A DNA stretch of 64,000 nucleotides from Glycomyces harbinensis (GCF_900101745.1 NZ_FNAD01000009.1:62001-126000); one strand, 5' to 3'; numbered from the stretch's first letter, positions 51,287-60,167 are shown. Numbers and translations: made by a program. Notes: generated by a model not told the origin, from the letters alone.

Positions 51287-51329
51287 CCCCGCCTACCAGT
51301 AGTGATACTGGTAGGCGGGGTTTCTTCTC
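51287..51329 (+). terminator. tRNA-Phe terminator
   Basis: Perfect 15-bp stem (51287-51301/51306-51320), GTGA tetraloop, then TTTCTTCTC. Confidence 0.92.
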
Positions 51330-51447
51330 GTCCGGCAGGATACGGCCGATCTGTGGCCCCACAGTGGCCCCGACTCCATGCGTCGCGCCGGTCGCGGTCG
51401 AGTTCGGAGGCGAGCTTCAGCCGTTGAGCCCCGCCGCCGGTGGTCGG

Positions 51448-51972
51448 TCAGTTGTCGCGGATGTTCCGGTACCGCCGCGGGATGTAGTTCTGCTCCCGCA
51501 GTGAGGAGGGGGACACCTGGATGTGCCGCATGTCGCTCGCGGGCGTCGCCAGATCGTAGATCCAGATCTTCCCGTTGTCGCCTCGCATGTGGTACAGCAT
51601 GCAGTGGTTGTCGGCGGAGTTGACGACGTCGCCGGGCTTGAGCTGGCTCCACTCGATCCTGTTCGCGATGTCGGGGATGCTCCTGGTGCTGTGGCCCGGG
51701 GTGGAGGTGTGCCAGCACATCGAGACGAAGCCCGAGCAGTCCTGCCGGTACGTGTGGTCGCCGTCGATGTCGGTGGCCCGGCTGTTGCCGTTGTACTGGA
51801 TGTTGCGGGTGAACCAGTTGCGGGCGCGGTCCATCACTTCGTCGCGGACGATGGTGCCCCGGTACGCCGCGTTCGCCGGGCTGCCTACGGCGAGCACGGG
51901 GATCGCGGCGGCGGGAGCCACGGCGGCGACCTGGAGCAGGCGGCGCCGCGAGAGCAGCGGTCGTTCGGTCAT
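51448..51972 (-). CDS. Tat-exported NlpC/P60-like (CHAP-type) hydrolase
   Basis: 174 residues from ATG 51972 with GAGGAG upstream. The leader has a twin-arginine motif (SRRRLLQVAAVAP) and cleaves near SPANA. The mature protein has the papain-like core: catalytic C79 in QDCSGFVSMCWH and a His in NHCMLYHMR, with LKPGDVV between. Such small proteins may cleave wall peptides or amide bonds; the substrate is unknown. The Tat route, rare for NlpC/P60 enzymes, implies folding before export. Confidence 0.75.
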   Translation of the reverse strand: MTERPLLSRRRLLQVAAVAPAAAIPVLAVGSPANAAYRGTIVRDEVMDRARNWFTRNIQYNGNSRATDIDGDHTYRQDCSGFVSMCWHTSTPGHSTRSIPDIANRIEWSQLKPGDVVNSADNHCMLYHMRGDNGKIWIYDLATPASDMRHIQVSPSSLREQNYIPRRYRNIRDN

Positions 51973-52186
51973 GCGGTTCTCCTCTGAGGGATGGCCGGAC
52001 GGGGGGTCCGGTCGGCGTGACCTCCATACTTCGTGGAACCGGCGCCCCGGTCGAGGCGGAACGGGGGCAGGATGGCGGCGGGACGGCGGCGTGCGCTCGC
52101 GGCACACGGTCGACGAACCGCGCCCGGTGTTGTGCGGGGTATCACCCGTTTTCGGCCTTGAGCGTGCCGCAGCGGCATGGTCTTCC

Positions 52187-52810
52187 ATGGAGGGCATGGA
52201 GCCTGACTCTCCGACCGACCGGCTGCGGCCGCTGCGCCGCCGCGAGGTCTTCCACCGGTACCTCTACTGGATCGACCTGCCCGGGCCGGGCGGCGATCCG
52301 GTCAGGTACACCGTCGAGGCCGACGGGAACGAGGACTGGGTCGCACTGCTGTACGCCGACGGCAGGCGCGTCGCGAAGGCGGACCTCCCGGCGCGGCTGC
52401 CGGTCCCCGGCGGGGTCGTCGAGGTCGATCTGGGGCTGTACGGGGTCACCCGCGTCCACTTCGTGCCCGACGACGGCGCCGAGAGGCGGCTCGCGCCGGT
52501 GCGCGGGACCCTCGAAGACCTCAGGGGCCGCTTCGCGCGGCGCCACCCGGGCGCGAGCAGGGCGATCGGCTGGGCCGCGGTCGCGGCCCTGGCGGTGAAC
52601 CTGGTCCTGGCGGCGCCGCAGGCGGTCGAGTTCGTCTCGGAGATCCCGCGGGTCGCCGAGCGGTTCGGGACGTTCGACTCGCCCGTGGACCTGCCGGCCT
52701 GGCTGAACATCGGCCTGGTGTTCGCCGGCGCGGCCGCCTCGGTCGAGCGGGTGCTGACCTTCCGCCGCAACCGCGTCCTCGACATTGAGACGATCTGGAC
52801 GGACATTTGA
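52187..52810 (+). CDS. Membrane protein of unknown function (two helices)
   Basis: 207 residues from ATG 52187 (or 204 from 52196; neither has a clear ribosome site). The cytoplasmic N-terminal half forms short beta-rich blocks (REVFHRYLYWIDLP, VRYTVEADGNEDWVALLYADGRRVAKADLPARLPVPGG). Two helices follow: AIGWAAVAALAVNLVLAAPQAV and LPAWLNIGLVFAGAAASVERVL. No family recognised. Confidence 0.65.
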   Translation: MEGMEPDSPTDRLRPLRRREVFHRYLYWIDLPGPGGDPVRYTVEADGNEDWVALLYADGRRVAKADLPARLPVPGGVVEVDLGLYGVTRVHFVPDDGAERRLAPVRGTLEDLRGRFARRHPGASRAIGWAAVAALAVNLVLAAPQAVEFVSEIPRVAERFGTFDSPVDLPAWLNIGLVFAGAAASVERVLTFRRNRVLDIETIWTDI

Positions 52811-53016
52811 CGCGGCCGAGGCCGGCGAGGCGGCTGCCGCTGCTCCTTCGGGTATCCCCGTCCGGCAAGAAGATCGCCGGGCTCAACCCATCAGGGAGCC
52901 GTCGAGGCACGGGTGCCGACGGCGAAGACGGCTGCCGCGCCTCGGGACCGACTCCGGACCGCCGCTCAGCATCCGCGGCCCCGCACCACGGCGCGACCCC
53001 GAATCGCCTTCGCCGC

Positions 53017-53817
53017 TCAGCCTCGGCTCGGTCCCACGACCTCGATCTCGGGTCCTTCGACACCGCTGAAGACCGGGGTCCGCAGGACCGTCGAGGACGC
53101 CGCACCGTCAGGGGTCGCCGGAATCGCATCGGGCGAGGCATCGTGGATGACCGGGAGCCTCGTCCACCGGAGCACCGTGCGGAGCTGGCCCGCCGCGTGC
53201 TGGATCGCGGGATCGGAGGCGAACCGCATGGCGGCTTCGAGCGCCAGGGTCTCGTGCGAGAGCCGCATGTGCCGGGCGCGCAGATCGGCGAGTTCGACGG
53301 CGGCTTCGCGTTGACCGGATTCGGAGAGCAGCACCAGAACCGGACGGAAGCTGCCGACCTTCTCACGCGCCTCGGCGCTGCCCGGCCTCGATCCGGGCAC
53401 CTTGTCCAACCGCACTTCCGAACGGGCCCGGGTGAGGTCGAAGACCTTGGGGGCGCGGCGTCCCGGCTTCACCACGGTCAGCTCTGTGCCGTTGAGGTAC
53501 AGCAGATCGCCCGCGTTCGATCGAAGCGCGTATCCGATGCCGAGCGGGCCGATCAGGAACGCGAGGCCGAACATGACACCCGTGGCCTCGTAAGACAATC
53601 CGGTCCCGCCGCTGCGGCGGGCGGAGGAGCTGTGATAGCTCGTCCACTCGAATCCGCCGTCGGCGGTCGCCAGCACCACGGAGCCCACGATCAGCACGAT
53701 CCCGAGACAGGCGCCCATGATCCGGATCCTGCGCACCAAAGCGGCAGTGCGCTCGGGGTCGAGGAAGACACCGACACGCGACACCATGCGCTGACCACTG
53801 ATTCGACTACCAGACAT
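53017..53817 (-). CDS. Membrane protein of unknown function
   Basis: 266 residues from ATG 53817; starts at 53835 and 53787 are also open. Two helices at about residues 30-55 (GACLGIVLIVGSVVLATADG) and 80-100 (GVMFGLAFLIGPLGIGYAL). The C-terminal ~150 residues are soluble (LLYLNGTELTVVKPGRRAPKVFDLTRA, a PH-like strand pattern, then a helical region). It is convergent with another two-helix protein. No family recognised. Confidence 0.6.
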   Translation of the reverse strand: MSGSRISGQRMVSRVGVFLDPERTAALVRRIRIMGACLGIVLIVGSVVLATADGGFEWTSYHSSSARRSGGTGLSYEATGVMFGLAFLIGPLGIGYALRSNAGDLLYLNGTELTVVKPGRRAPKVFDLTRARSEVRLDKVPGSRPGSAEAREKVGSFRPVLVLLSESGQREAAVELADLRARHMRLSHETLALEAAMRFASDPAIQHAAGQLRTVLRWTRLPVIHDASPDAIPATPDGAASSTVLRTPVFSGVEGPEIEVVGPSRG

Positions 53818-53953
53818 TATAAGACCTGATCCCATCGGCCGGGTTCGACAGTCTGGCGATACTAATCGACGGCCGCCAGCGCCTTTGGGCGGGATTTCCC
53901 CCCGATACAGCTACTCGCGGCCCGCCTGCCCGATCCGGCGTGCGGGCGAGCCG

Positions 53954-54379
53954 TCAGGCGCTCTCGTCCCGTTCGAGGCCCACCGCGCGGCGCAGTTCCT
54001 TGCGGCGCTCGTCCAGGTCGTGCGAACCCGAGTCCTTCGCCACGTGCTCCATGAGGTCGGCCAGGCCGCTGGCGACCGCGTTGAGCTTGTGCTGCGTCGC
54101 CGCGTCGTTGCGCGACTGGGTGTTCTGGAGCAGGGCCACCAGCAGGAACGTGATGATCGTGGTGGTGGTGTTGATGATCAGCTGCCAGGTGTCGAGCGGG
54201 AGGAAGAGGACCGACGGCGCCCACACCAGCACCAGCACGATGCAGAACAGGAAGAACGGCGCCCTGGCCGCAAGCTGGGAGGCCCTGGTGGCGAAGTGGT
54301 CGAAGGGACTGACCTTGTGGGAGACGTCCAGCGGCATGGTCGCCGACGCGCTCTCCGACTCATGCGCTCGTGATTCCAT
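53954..54379 (-). CDS. Low-affinity iron permease-family membrane protein
   Basis: 141 residues from ATG 54379. Central helices APFFLFCIVLVLVWAPSVLFL and WQLIINTTTTIITFLLVALLQNTQSRND; the phrase QLIINTTTTIITFLLVxLLQNTQ is the signature of PF04120 (iron permease/DUF family). The C-terminus is a charged helix (DLDERRKELRRAVGLE). A transport role is by family name only. It lies just downstream of a stress-type sigma factor. Confidence 0.8.
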   Translation of the reverse strand: MESRAHESESASATMPLDVSHKVSPFDHFATRASQLAARAPFFLFCIVLVLVWAPSVLFLPLDTWQLIINTTTTIITFLLVALLQNTQSRNDAATQHKLNAVASGLADLMEHVAKDSGSHDLDERRKELRRAVGLERDESA

Positions 54380-54472
54380 ACAGGAGAGATTCCCGCCGCG
54401 GCGCGGGGATAAACCTCCCCGGGGTCCCCCGCGGCGGCGCATGAATCGGAGAACCGCGTAGACGCCGGCGCG

Positions 54473-55285
54473 TCAGCGCGGTGCGGTCAGAAGGTGTTCG
54501 CGCAGGTCGTCGAGGGTGCCCTTGAGGAGGCGGGAGACGTGCATCTGGGAGATGCCGACCTCTTCGCCGATCTGCGCCTGGGTCTTCTCGCCGTAGAACC
54601 GCAGGGCCAGGATCCGCTGCTCGCGTGCGGGCAGGTCCTGGAGGAGCGGCACCAGCGCCTCGTGGTCGACCACGAGTTCGAGGGCGAGGTCGTCCTCGCC
54701 GATCGTATCGGAGAGGGCGCCTGTTCCGGAGTCCTGGAACGCCGGCTCGTCGAGCGAGACGGACCGGAACGCCTGCCTGGCCTCCATGCCCTTCTCGATC
54801 TCGGCCTCGGTGACGTCGAGGCGGCGGGCGAGGTCGGCGTTGGTGACCGGGCGCCCGAGCTCCTGGGTCAGGTCGGCCCCGGCCTGGTTGATCGCCAGGC
54901 GCAGCTCCTGGAGCCGGCGCGGGACGCGCATGGGCCAGGTCGTGTCGCGGAAGTGGCGCCGCACCTCGCCCATCATGGTGGGGACGGCGAAGGAGAGGAA
55001 GTCGCTGCCGCGGGCCGGGTCGAACCGGTCGACGGCGTGGATGAGGCCGACCGAGGCGACCTGGAGCAGGTCCTCCTTGGCGATCCCCTTGCCCGAATAG
55101 CGCTGTGCGATGTGGCGTGCCAGCGGAAGGTATCCGGTGATGAGCTGGTCGCGCAGGCCCGCGCGCTTGGGATCGTCGTCGGTGAGGGTCGTCAGGCGGT
55201 GGAACAGCGGTGTGAGGGCGCCGTATTCGTCGCGGACGCGTTTGCCGTCGTTCTCGGTGTGTGCCTTGCCGTGCTGTGCAGCCAT
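54473..55285 (-). CDS. SigB/SigF-family RNA polymerase sigma factor
   Basis: 270 residues. Region 2 (LITGYLPLARHIAQRYSGKGIAKEDLLQVASVGLIHAVDRFDPARGSDF, then MMGEVRRHFRDTTWPMRVPRRLQELR), region 3 and region 4 (LPAREQRILALRFYGEKTQAQIGEEVGISQMHVSRLLKGTLDDLREHL) are complete. The IGEEVGISQMHVSRLL helix is typical of the stress/development SigB-F-G subfamily of actinobacteria. No anti-sigma factor gene is adjacent, unusual for this group. The ribosome site is weak. Confidence 0.93.
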   Translation of the reverse strand: MAAQHGKAHTENDGKRVRDEYGALTPLFHRLTTLTDDDPKRAGLRDQLITGYLPLARHIAQRYSGKGIAKEDLLQVASVGLIHAVDRFDPARGSDFLSFAVPTMMGEVRRHFRDTTWPMRVPRRLQELRLAINQAGADLTQELGRPVTNADLARRLDVTEAEIEKGMEARQAFRSVSLDEPAFQDSGTGALSDTIGEDDLALELVVDHEALVPLLQDLPAREQRILALRFYGEKTQAQIGEEVGISQMHVSRLLKGTLDDLREHLLTAPR

Positions 55286-55665
55286 GCGGCTACCGCCTAT
55301 CAGCGGTCTCGTTGGGCGAGCCGGCCCATTGGCCGGCTTCGGATCGAGTTCGCAGACGACAGCGCCTCTGCGGGGGTCCGGAAACGACCGGTCCCCGCAG
55401 GCTCCCTCGTGTCTCCAACGAGACTCCAGCGTATAACGGAATCTTCACACTGTCGTCAGACTGGCTTGCGGCGACTTTTCTAAACATGCGGCATATGCCA
55501 ACTTTGCCGGATTGATTCGGCTGTTACCTGGTGCTTTGCGGCGGTATCCAGCGGTTGCACGGGCATCCGAGACTCGATGAATCGGGACCGCGCCGTCATG
55601 ACGAAATTGTGACGGGCGGTCTTAGCGTCGCGAATCGTTGATTCGTCGAGATCGGGAGCCGTCGC
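55286..55665. promoter_or_regulatory. Divergent sigma factor / kinase control region
   Basis: 380 bp. Contains GTT (55523) and GGTAT (55543-55547) with about 17 bp between, reminiscent of SigB-type promoters, and a perfect palindrome CGAATC-GTT-GATTCG (55631-55645) 20 bp before the kinase start. No coding sequence is supported. Confidence 0.4.
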
Positions 55666-57675
55666 ATGAAACCACTCCGGGATGGAGAGCCCAGGGAGAT
55701 CGGGCCCTACCGCCTCCTCGCCGAACTCGGCGAGGGCGGCATGGGGCGGGTCCTGCTCGCCACCGCCTCGGACGGGAAGCTCGCGGCCCTCAAGGTCATG
55801 CGCCCCCACCTCCTGCACGACGACCGGTTCCGCTTCCGGTTCCGCCGCGAGGTCATCACCTCCCGCGAGGTCGCCGCCAGCCGCTGGACGGCCACGGTCG
55901 TCGCCTCCGACGAGCACGCCCCCGAGCCCTGGCTGGCCTCCGAGTTCTTCCATGGCCCCACCCTCGCCGAGGCCATCGCCGCCTCCGGGCCGCTCGACGA
56001 GCCCGCCGCCCGCCGCCTCATGCACGGCCTCGCCTCGGCGCTGGCCGAGATCCACTCCCACGGCGTCGTCCACCGCGACCTCAAACCGTCCAATGTGATC
56101 CTCACCGAGGACGGCGTGCGGCTCATCGACTTCGGGATCGCCCGCGTCCCCGGCGGCAGCGGCGACACCACGATCACCGAGACGGGCGCGCTCATCGGCG
56201 CCCCCGCCCACATGTCGCCCGAGCAGATCACCAAGCGCCCCGTCGGTCCGCCCACCGACCTGTTCTCCCTGGGCACCACGGTGATCAACGCCGCGACCGG
56301 CGCCAACCCGTTCGAGGCCGAAGCCCTGTTCGACATCATGAACAAGGTCGTCTCCGGCACCACCGAACTCGACGCCCTCCCCGAGGGCCTGCGCTCCCTC
56401 GTGGCGCCGTGCATGACCAAGGACCCCGGCGAGCGCATCACCGCCGCCGAACTCCTCACCCGCATCGGCGAACCCCTCGCCGGGCCGTGGCCGCCCGGCG
56501 TCACCGCCCTGGACGAGATGCAGCGCGTCGAAGTCGCCTCCATGGCCCGGCGCCACGGCTGGGAGACCCGCGTGCAGCCCGACCGCACCGTGCTCATGTA
56601 CGGCCCCGGCATCGTCCACGCCGCCGAGGCCCCCGGCGGACCCGCGTACCAGTACGCGAGCGGCCCTGCCGCCCCGGCGTTCCAGTACCCGGGCGGCCCC
56701 TCGGCGCCCAACGGCCCCGGCTCGCCGCACCCGAACCCCGGCGGCCCCGCCTTCCAGTACCCGGCGGGCATGCCCGGTCCGGTCCCGCTGCGGCCCAAGC
56801 AGGACCGCACGGTCCTCTACGGCATCGTCGCGGTGATCGCCGTGGTCGCCCTGGCCTCGCTGCTCTTCCTCATCGACCGGCCGGAGGACGACGACCCCGC
56901 CACCATCGCCGACGGATCGACCACTTCGGACTCCGACGGCACCGACCCGGGCGCCGGCGGGGAGGACGACACCGAACCGGTCGAGGCCACGACCGACCCG
57001 GTCGCCGACGCCGCCGTCGGCGACTGCTTCTACGACTACGGCGACGCGGACGAGGCCGACCTCGAGGCCGCCACCTGCGGCGACGGGACCTTCACGGTCG
57101 TCGACATCTACTACGACACCACCGACCTCTCGATGTGCGACGGCACCGACGACCTCACCACCAGCGTCTCGGACTCCGCCAGCCGGACCGTGCTGTGCCT
57201 GAGCTACCAGCACTCCTACGGCGACGCGTACCACGCCGAAGTCGGCGAATGCGTGTTCGGACCCGACGACGACGTGTCCCCCTGGTACCAGATCGAATGC
57301 CAGACGGGCGCGTTCGAAGTCCTGGAGCGGCTCACCGGCCAGTCCGACATGGACGCGTGCACCGACTCGACCTACTACAACCACGGCTTCGAGTTCACCA
57401 CCGACCAGTCCTATCTGGACGTGGTGCTGTGCCTCCAGTTCATCTACCCCGACGACGCCGGGTACGCCGAGCTCGACGACTGCATGTACATGGACGGCGA
57501 CCCCGCCGCAGGCGCCTACTACTGGTTCAGCGACTGCGACTCCGCCAACGTCTACGTCACCGGCCGCACCGACGAGTACGAGGCCGGCGGCTTCTGCGGC
57601 GACGACGGCTGGACGACCTGGTCCAGCCCCGACTTCGCCGTCCACACCTACACCGTCTGCTGGCGGTACCTATAG
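55666..57675 (+). CDS. Membrane Ser/Thr protein kinase with Cys-rich extracellular repeats
   Basis: 669 residues. Hanks-type kinase domain at ~12-275: glycine loop GEGGMGRV, HRDLKPSN with catalytic D138, DFG with D155, APAHMSPEQ. A juxtamembrane segment contains four copies of a PGGPAFQYP-like motif (~320-375). One helix (TVLYGIVAVIAVVALASLLFLI, ~382-404) is followed by an acidic linker and an extracellular domain of three ~70-residue repeats, each with four Cys (starting GDCFYDYGD, GECVFGPDD and DDCMYMDGD). No PASTA domain, so it senses something other than muropeptides. The repeats resemble LppU/SCO3897-type modules. The signal and substrate are unknown. Confidence 0.9.
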   Translation: MKPLRDGEPREIGPYRLLAELGEGGMGRVLLATASDGKLAALKVMRPHLLHDDRFRFRFRREVITSREVAASRWTATVVASDEHAPEPWLASEFFHGPTLAEAIAASGPLDEPAARRLMHGLASALAEIHSHGVVHRDLKPSNVILTEDGVRLIDFGIARVPGGSGDTTITETGALIGAPAHMSPEQITKRPVGPPTDLFSLGTTVINAATGANPFEAEALFDIMNKVVSGTTELDALPEGLRSLVAPCMTKDPGERITAAELLTRIGEPLAGPWPPGVTALDEMQRVEVASMARRHGWETRVQPDRTVLMYGPGIVHAAEAPGGPAYQYASGPAAPAFQYPGGPSAPNGPGSPHPNPGGPAFQYPAGMPGPVPLRPKQDRTVLYGIVAVIAVVALASLLFLIDRPEDDDPATIADGSTTSDSDGTDPGAGGEDDTEPVEATTDPVADAAVGDCFYDYGDADEADLEAATCGDGTFTVVDIYYDTTDLSMCDGTDDLTTSVSDSASRTVLCLSYQHSYGDAYHAEVGECVFGPDDDVSPWYQIECQTGAFEVLERLTGQSDMDACTDSTYYNHGFEFTTDQSYLDVVLCLQFIYPDDAGYAELDDCMYMDGDPAAGAYYWFSDCDSANVYVTGRTDEYEAGGFCGDDGWTTWSSPDFAVHTYTVCWRYL

Positions 57676-57691
57676 GGCCGCAACCGAAATC

Positions 57692-57745
57692 GCGACCGCA
57701 CCGCTGAACGGCGGCATCACCCGACCGCGCCGCTGAACGGCGGCA
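57692..57745 (+). repeat. 24-bp direct repeat after kinase gene
   Basis: Two copies (57692-57715 and 57722-57745) differing at one base, each containing CCGCTGAACGG, which can form a small hairpin. They may act together as terminator for the convergent kinase and sulfotransferase genes. Confidence 0.65.
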
Positions 57746-57769
57746 CCGACCTGAGCCGGACCGGCGCCG

Positions 57770-58966
57770 TCAGCCGCGCAGGTCCGCGACCTCCTGCCCG
57801 TAGTCCCCGAAGGCCTCCTCGACCTCCTCGGTCCCCAGCCCGTACCGGGAGAGGTCGCGGCGCGGACCCACGCCCCCGTCCGGAACGCCGGCGATCGCGT
57901 CCAGGCCCATCCGGTCCGCGAACGTCCACGGCACGCCCAGGCGCTCGAACAGCTTGGGCGCGTAGCGGTGCGGATCGGCGACGATCCGGTGCGAACTGAC
58001 GTCCGCGACCGCGTCGGCCGGAAGCGCCCGCCGCAGCTTGCGGCCCCGGTCGATCGACTCCGCGAGCACCCCCAGCCACAGCCGCCCGACCGCCACCGGG
58101 TCCACCCGCCTGCAGTGCACCCCCGCGAGCGCCTCCACCAGGGCGCAGAACGACCCCACGGCCGCGACCGGATCGCGGTGCGTCCACACGAACACCGCCC
58201 CCGGGAACACCTGCCGGATCACGTCGAGATGCGCCACGTGCCCGGGGAACTTCAGGATCCAGCGCCGCCGCTCCCGCCCGTACTGGAGCACCTGCAGCAC
58301 CTGCCTGAGGTACTCGTAGTCGGCGGTGACGTCCGCCTGCTCCAGCCAGGCCCGGTAGTCGGGCATGACCGCGCAGCTGAGCGGGAAGTAGGTGCGCCAC
58401 ATGACCGCGATCGACTCCTCGGGCCGGTCGGCCCGCAGCGGATGCATGGCGTCGTAGGCGGGGGCGAGCGCGGTCAATCGCGCGACCTGCCGCTCGACGG
58501 CCCGCCTGCTGCGGTCGGCGCTGGCGGCGTCGCGTCCGAGGCCCGTGCGCTGCAGCTCCCACAGGAGCGGGCCGCGGTGCGGTTCGGAGGCGGACAGGAT
58601 GCGGTGGACGAGGCTGGAGGCGGTGCGCGGCAGGCCGACGACGAAGACGGGCCGCTCGATCGGCTCGTCCGCGACCAGGGGGTTCTGGGAGTGGATCCAT
58701 TTGACGCGCAACCGGTTCGCCAGGCGCTCCTCGGCGCTGCGCAGCTGCACGGTCCACCCCAGGGGCGTCAGCTCCGGTACGCGGGCGAAGCACTGGAGGG
58801 TGAAGCCGAGGTCCTCGACGAAGGCGGCGTCGTCCGCGTCGGGCTCGGTGTCGGCCGCGGCGGCGACCACCGCGGCCCTCTCCCGCCACAGGGCCAGTGC
58901 CCGCCCGGGGTCGCGGCGGTCCTTCGCGGCCCGGCCCAGTGCGGCATTGAGCACCATACGTCGCAT
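57770..58966 (-). CDS. Sulfotransferase-family protein
   Basis: 398 residues. The 5'-phosphosulfate-binding loop is FVVGLPRTASSLVHRIL (~109-125), and the 3'-phosphate-binding segment is near AVFVWTHRDPVAAVGSFCAL. This is the PF13469 type, with relatives that sulfate lipids, sugars or polyketides using PAPS. Arg replaces Lys in the PxxRT/S loop, as in most bacterial members. The acceptor is unknown, and no biosynthetic neighbours point to it. Confidence 0.85.
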   Translation of the reverse strand: MRRMVLNAALGRAAKDRRDPGRALALWRERAAVVAAAADTEPDADDAAFVEDLGFTLQCFARVPELTPLGWTVQLRSAEERLANRLRVKWIHSQNPLVADEPIERPVFVVGLPRTASSLVHRILSASEPHRGPLLWELQRTGLGRDAASADRSRRAVERQVARLTALAPAYDAMHPLRADRPEESIAVMWRTYFPLSCAVMPDYRAWLEQADVTADYEYLRQVLQVLQYGRERRRWILKFPGHVAHLDVIRQVFPGAVFVWTHRDPVAAVGSFCALVEALAGVHCRRVDPVAVGRLWLGVLAESIDRGRKLRRALPADAVADVSSHRIVADPHRYAPKLFERLGVPWTFADRMGLDAIAGVPDGGVGPRRDLSRYGLGTEEVEEAFGDYGQEVADLRG

Positions 58967-58988
58967 GAAGACGTCCTCACGGCATGAA

Positions 58989-59033
58989 GTCCTTAAAGGA
59001 CGGTCTTGTCACTGCTGAGAGGCACAATATATC
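58989..59033 (+). promoter_or_regulatory. Promoter with upstream palindrome for candidate small RNA
   Basis: GTCCTT-A-AAGGAC (58989-59001) is a perfect palindrome. It is followed by TTGTCA (59006-59011), a 16-bp spacer and TATATC (59028-59033) on the plus strand. The next plus-strand gene is more than 1.6 kb away. Confidence 0.5.
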
Positions 59034-59039
59034 CGACAG

Positions 59040-59270
59040 GGACGGTTGCTGTACAGACCAGTCCGCACCATCCCGAAACGGACTGGTACGGCACTCGAAT
59101 CCCCAATGGACTGATGGTGGTTCCAGTAGTGACTGTTTCCGTTGGGAGCGTTCGCAATCAGTGTGCACCCGCCCGCCCATAGCGCGCGCAAGTGGTTTGA
59201 TACGCTCATGCCAAGCTTGTCTTCGAGGGGTATTGGCCCTGGCCGGCGTCACCGCCGGTCAGGGCCTTTC
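59040..59270 (+). ncRNA. Candidate small RNA (about 230 nt)
   Basis: Bounded by the promoter above and an intrinsic terminator with T-tract at 59235-59270. It contains hairpin ACCAGTCCG/CGGACTGGT (59057-59065/59079-59087) and no convincing ORF. It is AT-richer than flanking genes. No known RNA family was recognised. Confidence 0.45.
59235..59270 (+). terminator. Intrinsic terminator ending the candidate small RNA
   Basis: 14-bp stem with one G-U (59235-59248/59253-59266), 4-nt loop, then TTTC on the plus strand only. Confidence 0.75.
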
Positions 59271-59289
59271 TCGTGTCCGCCGCGCGCCG

Positions 59290-60156
59290 TCAGGCGAGCC
59301 GGTCGAGCAGTCCCAGCACGGCCTCGGCGATCGGGCCCGGCGCGTCCTCGGGGGCGTGGTGGCCGACCTCCTCGCCGATGTCCGCCACCTGCAATGCCGG
59401 GATGTGGTCCTCGGCCCACCGGACCATCGCGGGCGACCCGAGCCCGTAGGGGCTCGCGGTGAGGAGCACCTTCGGGACCTGCGGGGTCGTCCGCATCCAG
59501 TCGACGTACGCGTCGAAGCGCTCGGCCACGGCGGCCGGCTCGAACGGGCCGCCCTCCTCGGCGAGCGGGATCTGCCGGGGCCAGGCCAGGAGCGGCCTGC
59601 GCGAGGCCGGGTCCGGGTAGGGCTTGCGGTAGACGGCCAGGTCCTCGTCGGAGATGCCGCCGTTGGTGGCGCGCACCGCGTTCTCGATGAACCAGTTCTC
59701 CTCTAGGGCCATCCGCTCGCCCGCGCCGGGGGTCCGCAGGGTCCGGAAGAACTCGACCGCTCCGGCGGGGTACTCGGCCCACGTCATCGGCCGCAGGAAC
59801 GTCTCCATGACGACCACGCCCTTCGTGCGGCCCGGATGCCTTGCAGCCCAGTCGAGGGCGAGCGAGCCGCCCCAGTCGTAGCCGACCAGGACCGGGTCCT
59901 CGACGCCGAGCGCGTCGAGCAGCGCCTCCAGGTAGGCGGCGTGGTCGGCGAAGGCGAACTCGATGTCGGGCTTGCCGGAGTCGCCCATGCCGATGAGGTC
60001 GGGCGCGATCACGCGCGAGGCGCCGGTGAGGCGGGGGACGACGTTCCTCCAGATGTGGGAGGAGGTCGGGTTGCCGTGCAGCAGTACGACGGTGGACGCT
60101 CCCGCGCCTTCGTCGCGGTAGGACATGTGGGAGTCGAGGAGGTCGATGGTGTTCAT
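59290..60156 (-). CDS. Haloalkane dehalogenase (alpha/beta hydrolase)
   Basis: 288 residues from ATG 60156 (AAAGG about 8 nt upstream; ATG 60162 is too close to it). Halide-dehalogenase signatures are all present: oxyanion/halide Asn in LHGNPTSSHIW, nucleophile D94 and halide-binding Trp in YDWGGSLALDW, Glu in METFLRPMTW, His in VGHHAPED. The set matches the DhaA/LinB subfamily, which hydrolyses carbon-halogen bonds. Cotranscribed with a SnoaL-like gene 11 bp upstream and apparently controlled by the divergent MarR protein. The physiological substrate is unknown. Confidence 0.88.
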   Translation of the reverse strand: MNTIDLLDSHMSYRDEGAGASTVVLLHGNPTSSHIWRNVVPRLTGASRVIAPDLIGMGDSGKPDIEFAFADHAAYLEALLDALGVEDPVLVGYDWGGSLALDWAARHPGRTKGVVVMETFLRPMTWAEYPAGAVEFFRTLRTPGAGERMALEENWFIENAVRATNGGISDEDLAVYRKPYPDPASRRPLLAWPRQIPLAEEGGPFEPAAVAERFDAYVDWMRTTPQVPKVLLTASPYGLGSPAMVRWAEDHIPALQVADIGEEVGHHAPEDAPGPIAEAVLGLLDRLA

Positions 60157-60167
60157 GCGCATGCCTT

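Noticed and set aside
55523-55547. SigB-type promoter for the kinase gene
   Set aside because: Only a partial match (GTT and GGTAT, spacing about 17); kept as a comment on the region rather than a promoter call.
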